A stretch of 64,000 nt of DNA, from positions 124,001 through 188,000 of the forward strand of contig NZ_CP117256.1 in assembly GCF_003240565.2 (NCBI RefSeq), in the 5' to 3' direction. Numbering within the stretch: the stretch's first letter is position 1; each line of letters opens with the position of its first letter. Under the pieces are notes generated by a model. That model worked only from the letters and a program-made list of their open reading frames with translations, did no database searches and had not been told where the DNA came from. The stretch is from Rhizobium tumorigenes. GTDB lineage: Bacteria > Pseudomonadota > Alphaproteobacteria > Rhizobiales > Rhizobiaceae. The translations under genes and the position numbers were made by a program. Below are positions 35,737 through 44,847 of the stretch, piece by piece.

Positions 35737-36768
35737 TCAGTTGTTAGGCCTCGGCGCCTGAGGGACGGGCGACGAAGGTTTGAACTGCCCTTTCGAGGGC
35801 GAGAGATAGCCGACGACATCGTAGCGACCGACGGCAAGGAACAGCAGGAGCAGCAGGCCCCAGGCGAAATCGCGGAGAAAATTCGACAGGCCACCGAAGT
35901 TGAGCAAACTCGACATCAGCTGGAGCGCGACAGCGCTGAGGACGACCGAAATGACTTTACCGTGGCCGCCTTCTGGCTTCACACCCGCCATCACGACGAT
36001 CAGAATTGCGATCAGCAGGTAGGAACTGCCATAGTCGAACTTCACATTGACGTTGCGGGCAGCAATGACGATCCCGGCCAGTGCCGATAGCGTTCCGCTC
36101 AAGGTGTAGGTACCGATCAAGATCCCGGCGCGAGGAAAGCCTGCATAAACGGCTGCTGTCGGATTTGTGCCTGTCAGCATCAGCCATGAGCCGAACGGGG
36201 TGAACCGCAGCACCGCTCCAAGGACAAGCGCGACGAAGGCAAACACGAGAAAGCTGATCGGGACCGAGAGCATCATGTCGTTGCCGATCCTCGAGAGGAG
36301 ATCAGGGCTTCCGACCGTCACGGCTTTGCCGCCGGACACCACAACCGCCAGCCCTGTGAAAGCCATCTGGGTTCCAAGGGTGCAGAGGATAGGCGTGATG
36401 TGCAGCTTGGCGATCAGGATGCCGTTGATTGCGCCGCCGATCACGCCGATCGCAACGGCAACGCCGATGAATGCGAGGCTGAACGCCAGCTCGTTGTCCG
36501 TTATCGAGCAAAACGACGAAACGATCACGGCCGAAAAAACCCCGGATAGGTTGGCAAGTGCGATTCCGGAGAGGTCGATGCCGCCGTTCCCGGCGCACAT
36601 GGCCAGCATAACGCCGATCGCCAGCAGGCCGATCTCCGGAACCTGGCCGCCCATCGACTGCAAATTGAACAGCGAAAGATATGAGCCGCCCGATATGGCT
36701 GCGCCGACGACGAGGAGGGCGACGTTTATGACGACCAGCATCAACAGTTGGGCATTTGAGCTACGCAT
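35737..36768 (-). CDS. ABC permease, RbsC type (first gene of the operon)
   Basis: A 343-residue permease starting at ATG 36768 after GGAGGGGAGG. It has repeated membrane segments, GNGGIDLSGIALANLSG, and VMAGVKPEGGHGKVISVVLSA near the C-terminus. It opens the operon; a repressor-type operator lies 15 bp upstream of its start. A 22-bp gap separates it from the binding-protein gene. Confidence 0.92.
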   Translation of the reverse strand: MRSSNAQLLMLVVINVALLVVGAAISGGSYLSLFNLQSMGGQVPEIGLLAIGVMLAMCAGNGGIDLSGIALANLSGVFSAVIVSSFCSITDNELAFSLAFIGVAVAIGVIGGAINGILIAKLHITPILCTLGTQMAFTGLAVVVSGGKAVTVGSPDLLSRIGNDMMLSVPISFLVFAFVALVLGAVLRFTPFGSWLMLTGTNPTAAVYAGFPRAGILIGTYTLSGTLSALAGIVIAARNVNVKFDYGSSYLLIAILIVVMAGVKPEGGHGKVISVVLSAVALQLMSSLLNFGGLSNFLRDFAWGLLLLLFLAVGRYDVVGYLSPSKGQFKPSSPVPQAPRPNN

Positions 36769-36782
36769 GGCCTCCCCTCCAT

Positions 36783-36793
36783 GTTTACTAAAC
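36783..36793. promoter_or_regulatory. Operator GTTTACTAAAC next to the permease start
   Basis: A perfect odd palindrome, GTTTA-C-TAAAC, 15 bp upstream of the permease ATG. The same 11-mer recurs at 36913. It is a strong candidate site for the divergent LacI-type regulator. Confidence 0.7.
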
Positions 36794-36802
36794 AAATAGT
36801 AT

Positions 36803-36814
36803 CTTTAGTAAAAC
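36803..36814. promoter_or_regulatory. Degenerate third operator
   Basis: CTTTAGTAAAAC resembles the reverse complement of the GTTTACTAAAC operator with one extra base. It lies 20 bp from the first site and could be an auxiliary site. Confidence 0.35.
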
Positions 36815-36912
36815 GCTATCAAAGCGATTTTCGGTTTGCAAGCGATATTTTTACGCAAAATGTTCAATTTTAGTGCATTTGTCGCATTCGATGGATTGCT
36901 GCTCCGCACAAT

Positions 36913-36923
36913 GTTTACTAAAC
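36913..36923. promoter_or_regulatory. Operator GTTTACTAAAC upstream of the regulator
   Basis: An exact copy of the site at 36783, 130 bp away and 42 bp before the regulator ATG. The pair could allow autoregulation and looping. Confidence 0.7.
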
Positions 36924-36964
36924 AAAATCGTGGCGCATTGTCGTCACTATTTTTGGGAATCGAG

Positions 36965-38050
36965 ATGGCATCGAATCGCAGGACAATCAGAGACATTGCG
37001 GAGGCCGCTGGCGTATCACCTGCGACCGTATCGCTGGTTTTGAACGGCAAGGGCGGAATCTCAGATGAGACCCGAGACAAGGTGCTTGAGGCCGTCAAGC
37101 GATTGAATTACGTGCCGCGTCCAGCCAAACCAATCCAGGAGGTAACCAAGGAAAAGCTCCGATTCCTGAAGATTGCCAAACATGGACACACGGTGAACCG
37201 GGATCACAGCGTCTTTATCTCCGACTACATCGACGGACTGTCGGCGGAAGCGACCCGAAAGGGCTACATGCTTGAAGTCGTGTCGTTCGAGGGTACGTCC
37301 ATCAGTGCGATCGCGGAAACCTTGATGGGCGCGCCTATCAGCGGGGTCATAGCGCTGGGGACCGAACTTTCGGAGCAGGATATCAGGCTCATCCAGAGCG
37401 CAGGCGTCCCAACCGTCTTCATAGACACCTTCTTCGACGTCTTGGACGCTAACTTTGTCGACATGAACAACGAGGACGCCGTCTTCAAGGCTCTCTCCCA
37501 GTTCAGGCAGCAAGGCTTCGAACGCATTGGGTTTGTCGCGAGCCACGTGGACACCCACAATTTTCGGATGAGGCGCGATGCATTCTTCAAAAACATGGTC
37601 AGACTTGGGTTAAAGGCACGCGAGCAGGATGTCCTATCTGTGGAATCAACCCCCGCCGGCGCCTATGCCGATACTCGTGCCTTGTTGGCGACAGGCATCG
37701 AGCTAGCGGAATGTTACTTCTGTACAAACGACGTCATTGCCTTTGGTTTCATCCGCGCCCTTAAAGAATTCGGCGTTTCAGTCCCAGGCGATGTTTCCGT
37801 CATCGGATTCGACAACCTTCCACAAAGCGCGACTATTGACCCTGCTCTGACGACTGTCGAAGTGTCGAAGCGCAAAATCGGGTATTTCGCAGTCACAGTA
37901 CTCGACGACCTGATCAGGTCCACGGAGCCGCAGCCGTTCGTGAAAATTCAAGTTGGCGCGGAATTAGTACTTCGGCAAAGCCATTCCAGGGAGGAAAATC
38001 AGAAGGTTGACATGAGGCCGTCGTCGCGGAAGGCGCACTTCCAAACTTGA
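36965..38050 (+). CDS. LacI-family regulator of the DhaK/DhaL operon
   Basis: A 361-residue LacI-type repressor starting at ATG 36965, after GGGA and directly before the HTH (TIRDIAEAAGVSPATVSLVLN). The sensor core carries GVIALGTELSEQDIRLIQSAG and VSVIGFDNLPQSATIDPALTTVEVS. A frame open from 36836 is longer but would run through the operator. It is divergent from the ABC/kinase operon and should repress it from the GTTTACTAAAC sites. Confidence 0.92.
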   Translation: MASNRRTIRDIAEAAGVSPATVSLVLNGKGGISDETRDKVLEAVKRLNYVPRPAKPIQEVTKEKLRFLKIAKHGHTVNRDHSVFISDYIDGLSAEATRKGYMLEVVSFEGTSISAIAETLMGAPISGVIALGTELSEQDIRLIQSAGVPTVFIDTFFDVLDANFVDMNNEDAVFKALSQFRQQGFERIGFVASHVDTHNFRMRRDAFFKNMVRLGLKAREQDVLSVESTPAGAYADTRALLATGIELAECYFCTNDVIAFGFIRALKEFGVSVPGDVSVIGFDNLPQSATIDPALTTVEVSKRKIGYFAVTVLDDLIRSTEPQPFVKIQVGAELVLRQSHSREENQKVDMRPSSRKAHFQT

Positions 38051-38059
38051 AAGTGGTTT

Positions 38060-38080
38060 GCGCTTGACGGGTATCGAACC
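38060..38080 (+). repeat. Dispersed tRNA-T-arm-like motif, copy 6
   Basis: Carries CTTGACGGGTATCGAACC. The reverse complement reads GCAGGTTCGATACCCGTC. It lies exactly 77 bp from copy 7, a tRNA-sized spacing. Confidence 0.55.
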
Positions 38081-38136
38081 TGCATCACCCATACAAGAAC
38101 GGAAATAATCTCCGCTTATGGCGTGCCCCTATACGT

Positions 38137-38157
38137 CGCCTTGACGCGTATCGAACT
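38137..38157 (+). repeat. Dispersed tRNA-T-arm-like motif, copy 7
   Basis: Carries CTTGACGCGTATCGAACT, whose last base touches the left end of the IS3 (IS407-type) element. Confidence 0.5.
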
Positions 38158-38174
38158 GACCTTGCCCCCAAGTT

Positions 38175-39104
38175 TTATCCAGTTTTGAGTTCGCTCCAGC
38201 GGTTTTTGGTTTCTGTTGTTGGGTCGGTAGCGGCGGGTTGCGGTGCGGAGCCATTTTGGCTGCGCAGCACCGCAACCCGTCGCGGGTTGAGTGTCCGGGC
38301 GAATTCGGCCGGTGTCAGCCAGCCAAGGCCTGAATGCGGGCGTTGATCGTTGTAATCGCTACGCCAGTTTGAAAGTGCAGACCGGGCATGAGCAAGCGAC
38401 GAGAACAGCGTTTCATTCAAGAACTCGTCGCGCAGCCGCCCGTTGAAGCTTTCGATAAAAGCATTCTGGATAGGCTTGCCAGGCGCAATGTAATGCCAGT
38501 CAATCTTGGTTCTGTCCGCCCATTGCAAGATCGCGTTGCTGGTGAACTCGCTGCCGTTGTCACTGACGATCATCCTCGGCTTGCCGCGCCCCTCGATAAT
38601 CCGGTCAAGCTCCCGTGCGACGCGAAGACCGGAAAGCGATGTATCCGCAATGAGCGCCAGGCACTCCCTCGTGCAATCATCGACGACGGTCAGAATCCGC
38701 AACCTGCGCCCGTCGGTGAACTGATCCGACACGAAGTCCAGCGACCAACGATCATTGGCCGCCATCGGCACCAGCATCGGTGCTCGCGTGCCAATCGCTC
38801 GCTTGCGACCGCCGCGCTTGCGCACAGTCAGCTTCTCCTCCCGATAGAGCCGGAAGAGCCTCTTGTGGTTCACAACGTGACCCTCCCGCCGGAGCAGCAC
38901 ATGAATGCGTCGATATCCGAAGCGGCGGCGTTCATGCGCCAACGCCTTCATCCGCTCGCGAAGGTCCTGGTCGTCGTCGCGCCTGGTTTCGTAACGGATC
39001 GTCATTCGGCAAAGACCAATGGCTTTACACGCCCGCCGTTCGCTCATCTCATGATGGCTCATCAGATGCACGACAGCTTTTCGCTTGGCTGCGGGCGTCA
39101 CCAC
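38175..39104 (-). CDS. IS407-type transposase OrfB (DDE integrase)
   Basis: A 309-residue rve integrase with [15 protein letters not shown] (HTH_21), the DDE residues in [21 protein letters not shown] and [16 protein letters not shown], and the typical tail [16 protein letters not shown]. It starts at GTG 39104, overlapping orfA by 7 bases. It is a related but distinct type from the intact IS3 element near 14 kb. Confidence 0.94.
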   Translation of the reverse strand: MVTPAAKRKAVVHLMSHHEMSERRACKAIGLCRMTIRYETRRDDDQDLRERMKALAHERRRFGYRRIHVLLRREGHVVNHKRLFRLYREEKLTVRKRGGRKRAIGTRAPMLVPMAANDRWSLDFVSDQFTDGRRLRILTVVDDCTRECLALIADTSLSGLRVARELDRIIEGRGKPRMIVSDNGSEFTSNAILQWADRTKIDWHYIAPGKPIQNAFIESFNGRLRDEFLNETLFSSLAHARSALSNWRSDYNDQRPHSGLGWLTPAEFARTLNPRRVAVLRSQNGSAPQPAATDPTTETKNRWSELKTG

Positions 39105-39364
39105 TTCTTTCCCAAAAGGTCTTTCAAGGCAGCATTGTCGAGCATCGCATCCGCCAGAAGCCGCTTCAGCTTCGTGTTCTCGTCCTCAAGCGTCTTCAGG
39201 CGCTTGGCCTCGGATATCTCCATGCCACCGAACTTCGCCTTCCATTTATAGATGCTGGCATCGCTGACGCCATGCTTGCGGCAAAGCTCGGAGACAGGTG
39301 TGCCTGCCTCATGCTCCTTCAAAATGCCGATGATCTGTTCGTCTGCAAAACGGTTGCGCTTCAT
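39098..39364 (-). CDS. IS407-type transposase OrfA
   Basis: An 88-residue HTH protein ([42 protein letters not shown]) with a coiled-coil tail ([17 protein letters not shown]). It ends in DLLGKKW, where frameshifting would join it to OrfB. Confidence 0.94.
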   Translation of the reverse strand: MKRNRFADEQIIGILKEHEAGTPVSELCRKHGVSDASIYKWKAKFGGMEISEAKRLKTLEDENTKLKRLLADAMLDNAALKDLLGKKW

Positions 39365-39546
39365 CCTCTGGTCCTCTCAATGGGCCAGAGCTTACTTCAA
39401 AATGGATTAATTCAGCGGGGCAAGGTCAAAACCAATGACCGGGCTTCCTTTGGCAAAAACGGTTTACGAATCAATGGATCGAGGAACTAGCGCGACGCCA
39501 ATTTATGCAACTCGACGTTAACCTTGGCTCCTTATTCAGCCGAGAG

Positions 39547-41679
39547 TTAGGCAGCCGTAGGTGAGCTTGAACCCCGCGCATTCTCGTTAGTTCTGAAACA
39601 AGATAAGTCTTCGGCGGACATTGGACGGCCCATCATAAATCCTTGAAGCTGATGACACCCGGCATCTCGCAGAAAGTCTGCTTGCCCCTCGTTTTCAATT
39701 CCCTCTGCCGTAACCGGGATTGATAACGCAGTGGCGAGCGCAATCGTTGCCTTCAATACGTCCCTTCCACGCCCGTCGTTGGCCGCCCAAACCAAAGACC
39801 GATCGATTTTCATGCTGTCGAAGCCAAACTGTCTAAGCGCTCCTATACTGGCGTAACCGCATCCGAAATCATCAAGAGCAAACCGGACGCCGATCTTCTT
39901 GAGAACATCAATCGCCCTTTGCGCTTGGTGCGGGTTCGATATCAGAACGCCCTCTGTAATTTCTAGGGTCAGCCGGTTTGGTTCAAAGTTTTCCTCATTC
40001 AGAAGGCTGGCAATCCTGGGTGCGAATGAAGGATTGCAAATTTGAACAGGAGAAACATTGACGGACAGCCCTAGCTCCGGCCATTCAGCCGCCGCCTTCA
40101 CGGACTGCCGTAGTATCGACATCCCAAGTTGGTCAATTAGACCAGAACGCTCTGCCAACGGGATGAAAATTTCCGGACTGACAGCGCCTGTCCGGTGCTG
40201 CCATCGAGCAAGGGCTTCCACTCCGTTCAGTTTTCCAGACCCTGACGCGACTAGAGGTTGATATGCGACGGTGATATCTCCTTCCGCAACGGCGCGTTTT
40301 AGCGCGGCCTCAAGCACGGCCATTTCTTCTCGGTCGCGGTCAAGGTCAGGTTCATAACCCACCGTCTTTCCCCTCCCTTCGTGCTTCGCCCGATAGAGGG
40401 CCATGTCGGCACGACGAAGCAATTCGAACGGCTCGGTGACGTCGCTGGAAGACGCGTTGCCAATGCTAACGCCAACCTCAACTGTTCGACCTTCGATCTC
40501 GAACGGCTTTTCGAAAAGCGAAAGCACTCGAGCGCCGAAGTCCGATGAAGAACATTGCCCGCGCTGGACAAGGGCAAACTCGTCGCCTCCTAATCTTGCG
40601 GCAGACACGATTTGCGGGTGGCATCCAGAAATTACCTCAGCCACTCTTTGGATAAGGACGTCTCCGATCTGATGGCCCCAGGTATCGTTCACTGCCTTAA
40701 AGCCGTCTAAATCAAGAAGATGAAGTGTAACATCGCCGCCTCTTACAAGCTCTCTATCCAAATCCGCCAGAAGCCCACTTCTGTTTAAGAGGCCACTAAG
40801 ACCATCGTGGCTCGCTTCATAGCGGGCGACCCTCGCCATTCTCGCCATCCGCCGGGACTCTGCACCCCCGGCAATTACAACCAACACAAGGAAAGCAACC
40901 AAAATGATACCGGCGGCTAGGACGTCATTTCTGACCTCCTGATAAACTCGCGTACCGGGTCGCAGTCTATTCCATCCCAGATAAGCAACAGGCATGCCCG
41001 AAGTGCTTCGCAGTGCAACGGCGAGCATATTGCGGGGCGCTTCCTCGTAAAGGCGCAGGCCCTCAAGCTGATATTGCTCAGCAAGCAGGCCCAGGTCGGA
41101 ATCCCGAACGTGCCTAAAAAGCGACAAAACTGCATAGGGGATGCTGACTGCCGTACCGCCATCTGGATGTATTATAGTGGAGGCAAGGATATCGACGCCG
41201 TCCCACGTCTTAACAAATTCGACGAGTGGTCTGCCTTCGTTCTTAAGAGCCGCCGAAGTTTGGGATTCGAGAGCACTTCCGAACCGGGCCGACGGATCGA
41301 AGGCCGAGCCTTTGTAGCTTGCCATCGCGGTTGCACCGCTGCGCGTCGTGACAACCGCTCCATCGTAAATCGAGGAAGCTCCGCTCGTTCCACGCCATTT
41401 TTCAAGGGCCCAGCGAGAGAATTCGCCGGTCTGCGAAACTTGATAGGCATCACTCGAGCCCGCATTGTCTAAAAGTGTCATCGAAACCCGGTCTTTAAGA
41501 GATCGGATCGCGGATTGGGCGGCACGGGAGGCACGCTCGTCATCACGGATATCTGCCGACCGGCGCATCGTTGTGATGACGTTTGTTGCCAGCGCTCCGA
41601 GAGTAACAAGGACCATAACAAACAAAACAGTAGAGAGAACAACGGACCGCTTTGAAAGGCCGTGTTGCTTCGATGGCAT
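39547..41679 (-). CDS. CHASE4-like GGDEF-EAL c-di-GMP enzyme
   Basis: A 710-residue membrane protein: first helix LSTVLFVMVLVTLGALATNV, a periplasmic CHASE4-like sensor (MTLLDNAGSSDAYQ; LFRHVRDSDLGLLAEQYQLE), second helix AAGIILVAFLVLVVIAGG, then GGDEF (ARLGGDEFALV) and EAL (GVEALARWQH, LTLEITEG, ALDDFGCGYAS, MKIDRSLV, TAEGIEN). No RxxD inhibitory site is seen before GGDEF. Both active sites look intact. It stands alone, upstream of the interrupted acyltransferase, which could be part of a polysaccharide output. Confidence 0.92.
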   Translation of the reverse strand: MPSKQHGLSKRSVVLSTVLFVMVLVTLGALATNVITTMRRSADIRDDERASRAAQSAIRSLKDRVSMTLLDNAGSSDAYQVSQTGEFSRWALEKWRGTSGASSIYDGAVVTTRSGATAMASYKGSAFDPSARFGSALESQTSAALKNEGRPLVEFVKTWDGVDILASTIIHPDGGTAVSIPYAVLSLFRHVRDSDLGLLAEQYQLEGLRLYEEAPRNMLAVALRSTSGMPVAYLGWNRLRPGTRVYQEVRNDVLAAGIILVAFLVLVVIAGGAESRRMARMARVARYEASHDGLSGLLNRSGLLADLDRELVRGGDVTLHLLDLDGFKAVNDTWGHQIGDVLIQRVAEVISGCHPQIVSAARLGGDEFALVQRGQCSSSDFGARVLSLFEKPFEIEGRTVEVGVSIGNASSSDVTEPFELLRRADMALYRAKHEGRGKTVGYEPDLDRDREEMAVLEAALKRAVAEGDITVAYQPLVASGSGKLNGVEALARWQHRTGAVSPEIFIPLAERSGLIDQLGMSILRQSVKAAAEWPELGLSVNVSPVQICNPSFAPRIASLLNEENFEPNRLTLEITEGVLISNPHQAQRAIDVLKKIGVRFALDDFGCGYASIGALRQFGFDSMKIDRSLVWAANDGRGRDVLKATIALATALSIPVTAEGIENEGQADFLRDAGCHQLQGFMMGRPMSAEDLSCFRTNENARGSSSPTAA

Positions 41680-42062
41680 CTGTTTCTCCCTCAGACCCTA
41701 AAACGATTTAGCGTATTTTTTACAGGCGATGTTTACCTCAGCTTCGAAAAGTAACTCGGCGTTATTATCATGTGGCTTACGCTTGTGGTTAAAATCTGAT
41801 AAATTGCTGAAGGCTAAGCAGCCGATGGAGACTGTACCTTCGCGGGGAACGGACCCCACAAGGAGTTTCAAAAGCGGGTCGAAAAAAATCGATGGGGAAA
41901 GCAGCCATGGCCGGTCGGCTCCTTTCGTCCAGAAAATGATTGGTTATCTGCATCGATCTTCTCACTCCGAATAATAGGCTTATCCTCCTCCCTCCCAAAA
42001 ACAATACTCTCTAAACGCGCTTTCAACCTTTCGCGCTTACTTTCTATTTGAGAACACATCAT
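41680..42062. other. Divergent intergenic region
   Basis: About 380 bp between the GGDEF-EAL gene and the acyltransferase remnant. It should hold promoters for both, but no clear -35/-10 pair, operator or small gene is recognised. Confidence 0.4.
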
Positions 42063-42285
42063 ATGGTAAATCCGACAGATGCGGACCCAGAGTTTGTCCG
42101 GTTTGCGGAGAGTGTGATGAAGAGCTTTGGGGCGATGCTGGCGGGCTATGGGGGCTTTGGGCCGGGTTTCAATTTTTTGCGGATCTCGCTGGCTTTCTCC
42201 ATTGTTTTCTATCATGTTTTGACCAATTCCGGTCACTCGGTATTGGCGCACGGCCCGGTGCTGTGGTTCCTTGAGTACAGCCTAG

Positions 42286-43702
42286 CACTACTTTGGCAGA
42301 ATTGAATTTTTGCTATGAAAGTGTTGTTGACAGTGCGGACATCGGATCTGTGCTGGCGGTATAGTAAGCGCATTGATCACGGCTCGACGGACGGCTGGCA
42401 AGGTCGGTTCAGGCGGCCCACAGCGAACTCGTCGCTTCTTTTTTTTCCCGCTTTGCAGTTTGCAATCTCTGGTGCTGGAGAAAAGCATAAGCGATCATCG
42501 TCATCAGAGCGTGCCGATGTAGGCCTTGCCACGATCGGCCCTCGAAGTGATCGAGACCGAGCTCCTCTTTCATCTGCTGATGCGCCTGTTCGCAGACCCA
42601 TCTCGCCTTGATCGCGGCCGCCAGCACTTTCAATGTCGCATCGACCGGCAAATTGGACAGGTAGTATTTGCGCTCGTCGTTTGATCGCCATTCGCCAACT
42701 AGCCAGGCCGCTTCGCCCGGCATGTGCTGCTGTCCCTTGTCATAGATGCGCTGCGGCGTGCCATCGGCGATCCGGATGCGCAATGCTGCAAACCGTGCGG
42801 TCAGGCGACCTTTTGTGCCGCGGCGCCAACTGACCTTCTTCCAGCTTGCAGATGCCAACATCGTTTCGGCGGCAACCGAAAGGGTGTCGGGGATCGAATG
42901 TTTGCGAGGACGGCCATGACCGGAGACGGAAAAGATCAATCCAACATCATCGGGATAAACCTTCTGATGCTTGGGGATACCGACCGCCCAAGTGAGGCCA
43001 CGTTCACTTAAGCCCTTTCGGAACGCAGCCGACAGGCCGTAACCTGCGTCAGCCAGCACTGTGCCAAACCGGACACCGGTCACGATCAACCGATCGATCT
43101 CGGCAAGAGCAATCTCCGGCTTCGTGCGAGAGGTCCGCATGTCGTCTGGGACCCCAGCCTTCGCCATGCGCTCCTGATCACCGATCCAGCTATCCGGCAG
43201 GAACAGACGCAGGCCAACCGGGACCGGCACCTCGTCTCGCGCAAGCGTCACTGACACCAGCGTCTGGCAATTTGCTCTCTTGCCCAGCATCGAGGCGTAT
43301 TGCGGCGCTACTCCGACGGAATGATCCCCCTTCTTCGGCAGGCCGGTGTCATCAATCACCAGAAACGCATCGGATGCGCCAACGATCCTGTCCGCCTGCA
43401 GCGCGAGCTCGGCCTCAAGAGGAACAGCATCCCAAAGGCCGTCGGAAATGAAATGGTGGAGACGGTCGTACTGGCCTGGAGCGAACCGTTCCGCCATCGG
43501 CTCAATACTCTTGCGGTCTCCGGGACCGATAAGCCCCGACACATAAAGTGGACACATCTGTCGCCGTTTCTTGTGTCCAAGCTTCTCCAGAAACGGCTGC
43601 AAAAATGCTGAAAGCTCTATATCCCAATCCGCCATATCGCGCCCCAAAAGTGAGAGCGCAAATCATCTCAAACCAGGCTTGCCCGAATCTGCCAAAGTAG
43701 TG
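42286..43702 (-). mobile_element. IS701-family element, copy 2
   Basis: A 1417-bp element with the same ends as copy 1, flanked by CTAG at 42282-42285 and 43703-43706. It lies in the same orientation as copy 1 and looks identical to it throughout. It interrupts an acyltransferase gene. Confidence 0.93.
42409..43635 (-). CDS. IS701-family DDE transposase, copy 2
   Basis: Same 408-residue protein as copy 1 (FLVIDDTGLPKKG, VLADAGYGLS, CEQAHQQMKEELGLDHFEG). The frame is intact. Full identity with copy 1 suggests recent transposition. Confidence 0.93.
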   Translation of the reverse strand: MADWDIELSAFLQPFLEKLGHKKRRQMCPLYVSGLIGPGDRKSIEPMAERFAPGQYDRLHHFISDGLWDAVPLEAELALQADRIVGASDAFLVIDDTGLPKKGDHSVGVAPQYASMLGKRANCQTLVSVTLARDEVPVPVGLRLFLPDSWIGDQERMAKAGVPDDMRTSRTKPEIALAEIDRLIVTGVRFGTVLADAGYGLSAAFRKGLSERGLTWAVGIPKHQKVYPDDVGLIFSVSGHGRPRKHSIPDTLSVAAETMLASASWKKVSWRRGTKGRLTARFAALRIRIADGTPQRIYDKGQQHMPGEAAWLVGEWRSNDERKYYLSNLPVDATLKVLAAAIKARWVCEQAHQQMKEELGLDHFEGRSWQGLHRHALMTMIAYAFLQHQRLQTAKREKKEATSSLWAA

Positions 43703-44847
43703 CTAGTGCCGATGTTTTTTGCCTTGAGCGGCTTTCTTATCACCGGTAGCGCCCAGCGTCTCAGTCTCGAAATTTTTCTCCTCAATCGCGTCCTACGCAT
43801 CGTTCCGGCGCTTGTGGTCGACATTTTGGTGTGCGCCTTCGTCATAGGCCCAGCCGTCACCACGCTGCCACCCGGCGTTTATTTCACCGATGCGGGCTTC
43901 TTCGCCTATATGCTGAACATTATCGGCTCGGCGCATTTTGAACTACCAGGTGTTTTCACAGGCCTACCGGTGCCGCAGGTCAACGGCGCGCTGTGGACCA
44001 TTCCCTGGGAGATCAACTGCTACACCATTGTGCCGGTCATGATTGTCACAGGTGCGGTGCGGCAACCGCAGGCGACCATCTTGCTGCTATCGGCCTTTGT
44101 CACCGCAGGCCTTGCGGTCGAGCATTTCACACCTACCGAGGCCGGGAACCTCCTGGACCTACATACACTCTTCGTCGGTCGTGGTGCGCAGCTCATCACT
44201 GCCTTCCTGTGCGGCATCCTTGCCTACCAGTTGCGTGACAGGATCCCGATGAGCAGAATGCTGTTTGGTGCCTGCGCTGTTATCGCACTTGCGGCCGCGC
44301 TCCTGCTCGACATGGGGGCAACCGAAAGGGTCGCAAACCGACTAATACTGCTTCCTGTCCTTGCCTACATCACCATATATTTAGGTTTGTCGCGCTTGAC
44401 GCTACCGAAGATTTTGGAGAGCGGCGATTATTCCTACGGTGTCTATCTCTACCATGTGTACCTCATCCAGCTCGCTATTCTGCCCGGACCGCCGATCTTC
44501 GTCGGAACAGCAGTCGGTATTGTCATGTTGGTCTTGATCGCGGGCACCAGCGTGCTCTGCGTCGCTGCAGCGTCCTGGCACCTAATTGAGAAGCCCATCC
44601 TGTCGCTCAGAAAGCACCATTCTGCATCATCGTAAATTCCTTTGATTGCGAACACCATGTCCAAGCGCTCCATAGCGCCAGGAATTCAAACTTGCGATCT
44701 TAAGGGACTTCGTGTCCTCGAAAGGAGAGCCACGAAGGACGGCCGACAACCATGTTCAGAAATTGTTAAATCTGCCATATCGGCTACGTAAAAGCCCAGG
44801 ATTGAGTGACCTAGAAGAGCCGGTGATGCCTCTGCATTGTGAACGGA

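Larger units (their letters stand above)
38157..39428 (-). mobile_element. IS3-family element, IS407 type
   Basis: The ends begin TGACCTTGCCCC at 38157 and, inverted, GGGGCAAGGTCA ending at 39428; further matches (ATCCAnTTTGA) follow inside. It carries overlapping orfA and orfB, both intact. A clean target duplication is not visible. It lies directly against a tRNA-like motif. Confidence 0.88.
42063..44635 (+). pseudogene. Acyltransferase-3 family gene split by IS701
   Basis: The gene runs 42063-42285 and resumes at 43707-44635. The first part (MVNPTDADPEFVRF, then the membrane start FLRISLAFSIVFYHVLTN) joins in frame to PMFFALSGFLITG after removal of the IS and one CTAG, rebuilding a 383-residue multi-spanning O-acyltransferase of the OafA/ExoZ class. 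The histidine in YHVL and the arginine in NRVLRIVPAL, both typical of the family, survive. The present product would stop 11 codons into the IS. Such enzymes add acetyl or similar groups to surface polysaccharides. Confidence 0.9.

Noticed and set aside
22991..43706. Composite transposon bounded by the two IS701 copies
   Set aside because: Each copy has its own CTAG duplication on both sides, which indicates two separate insertions.
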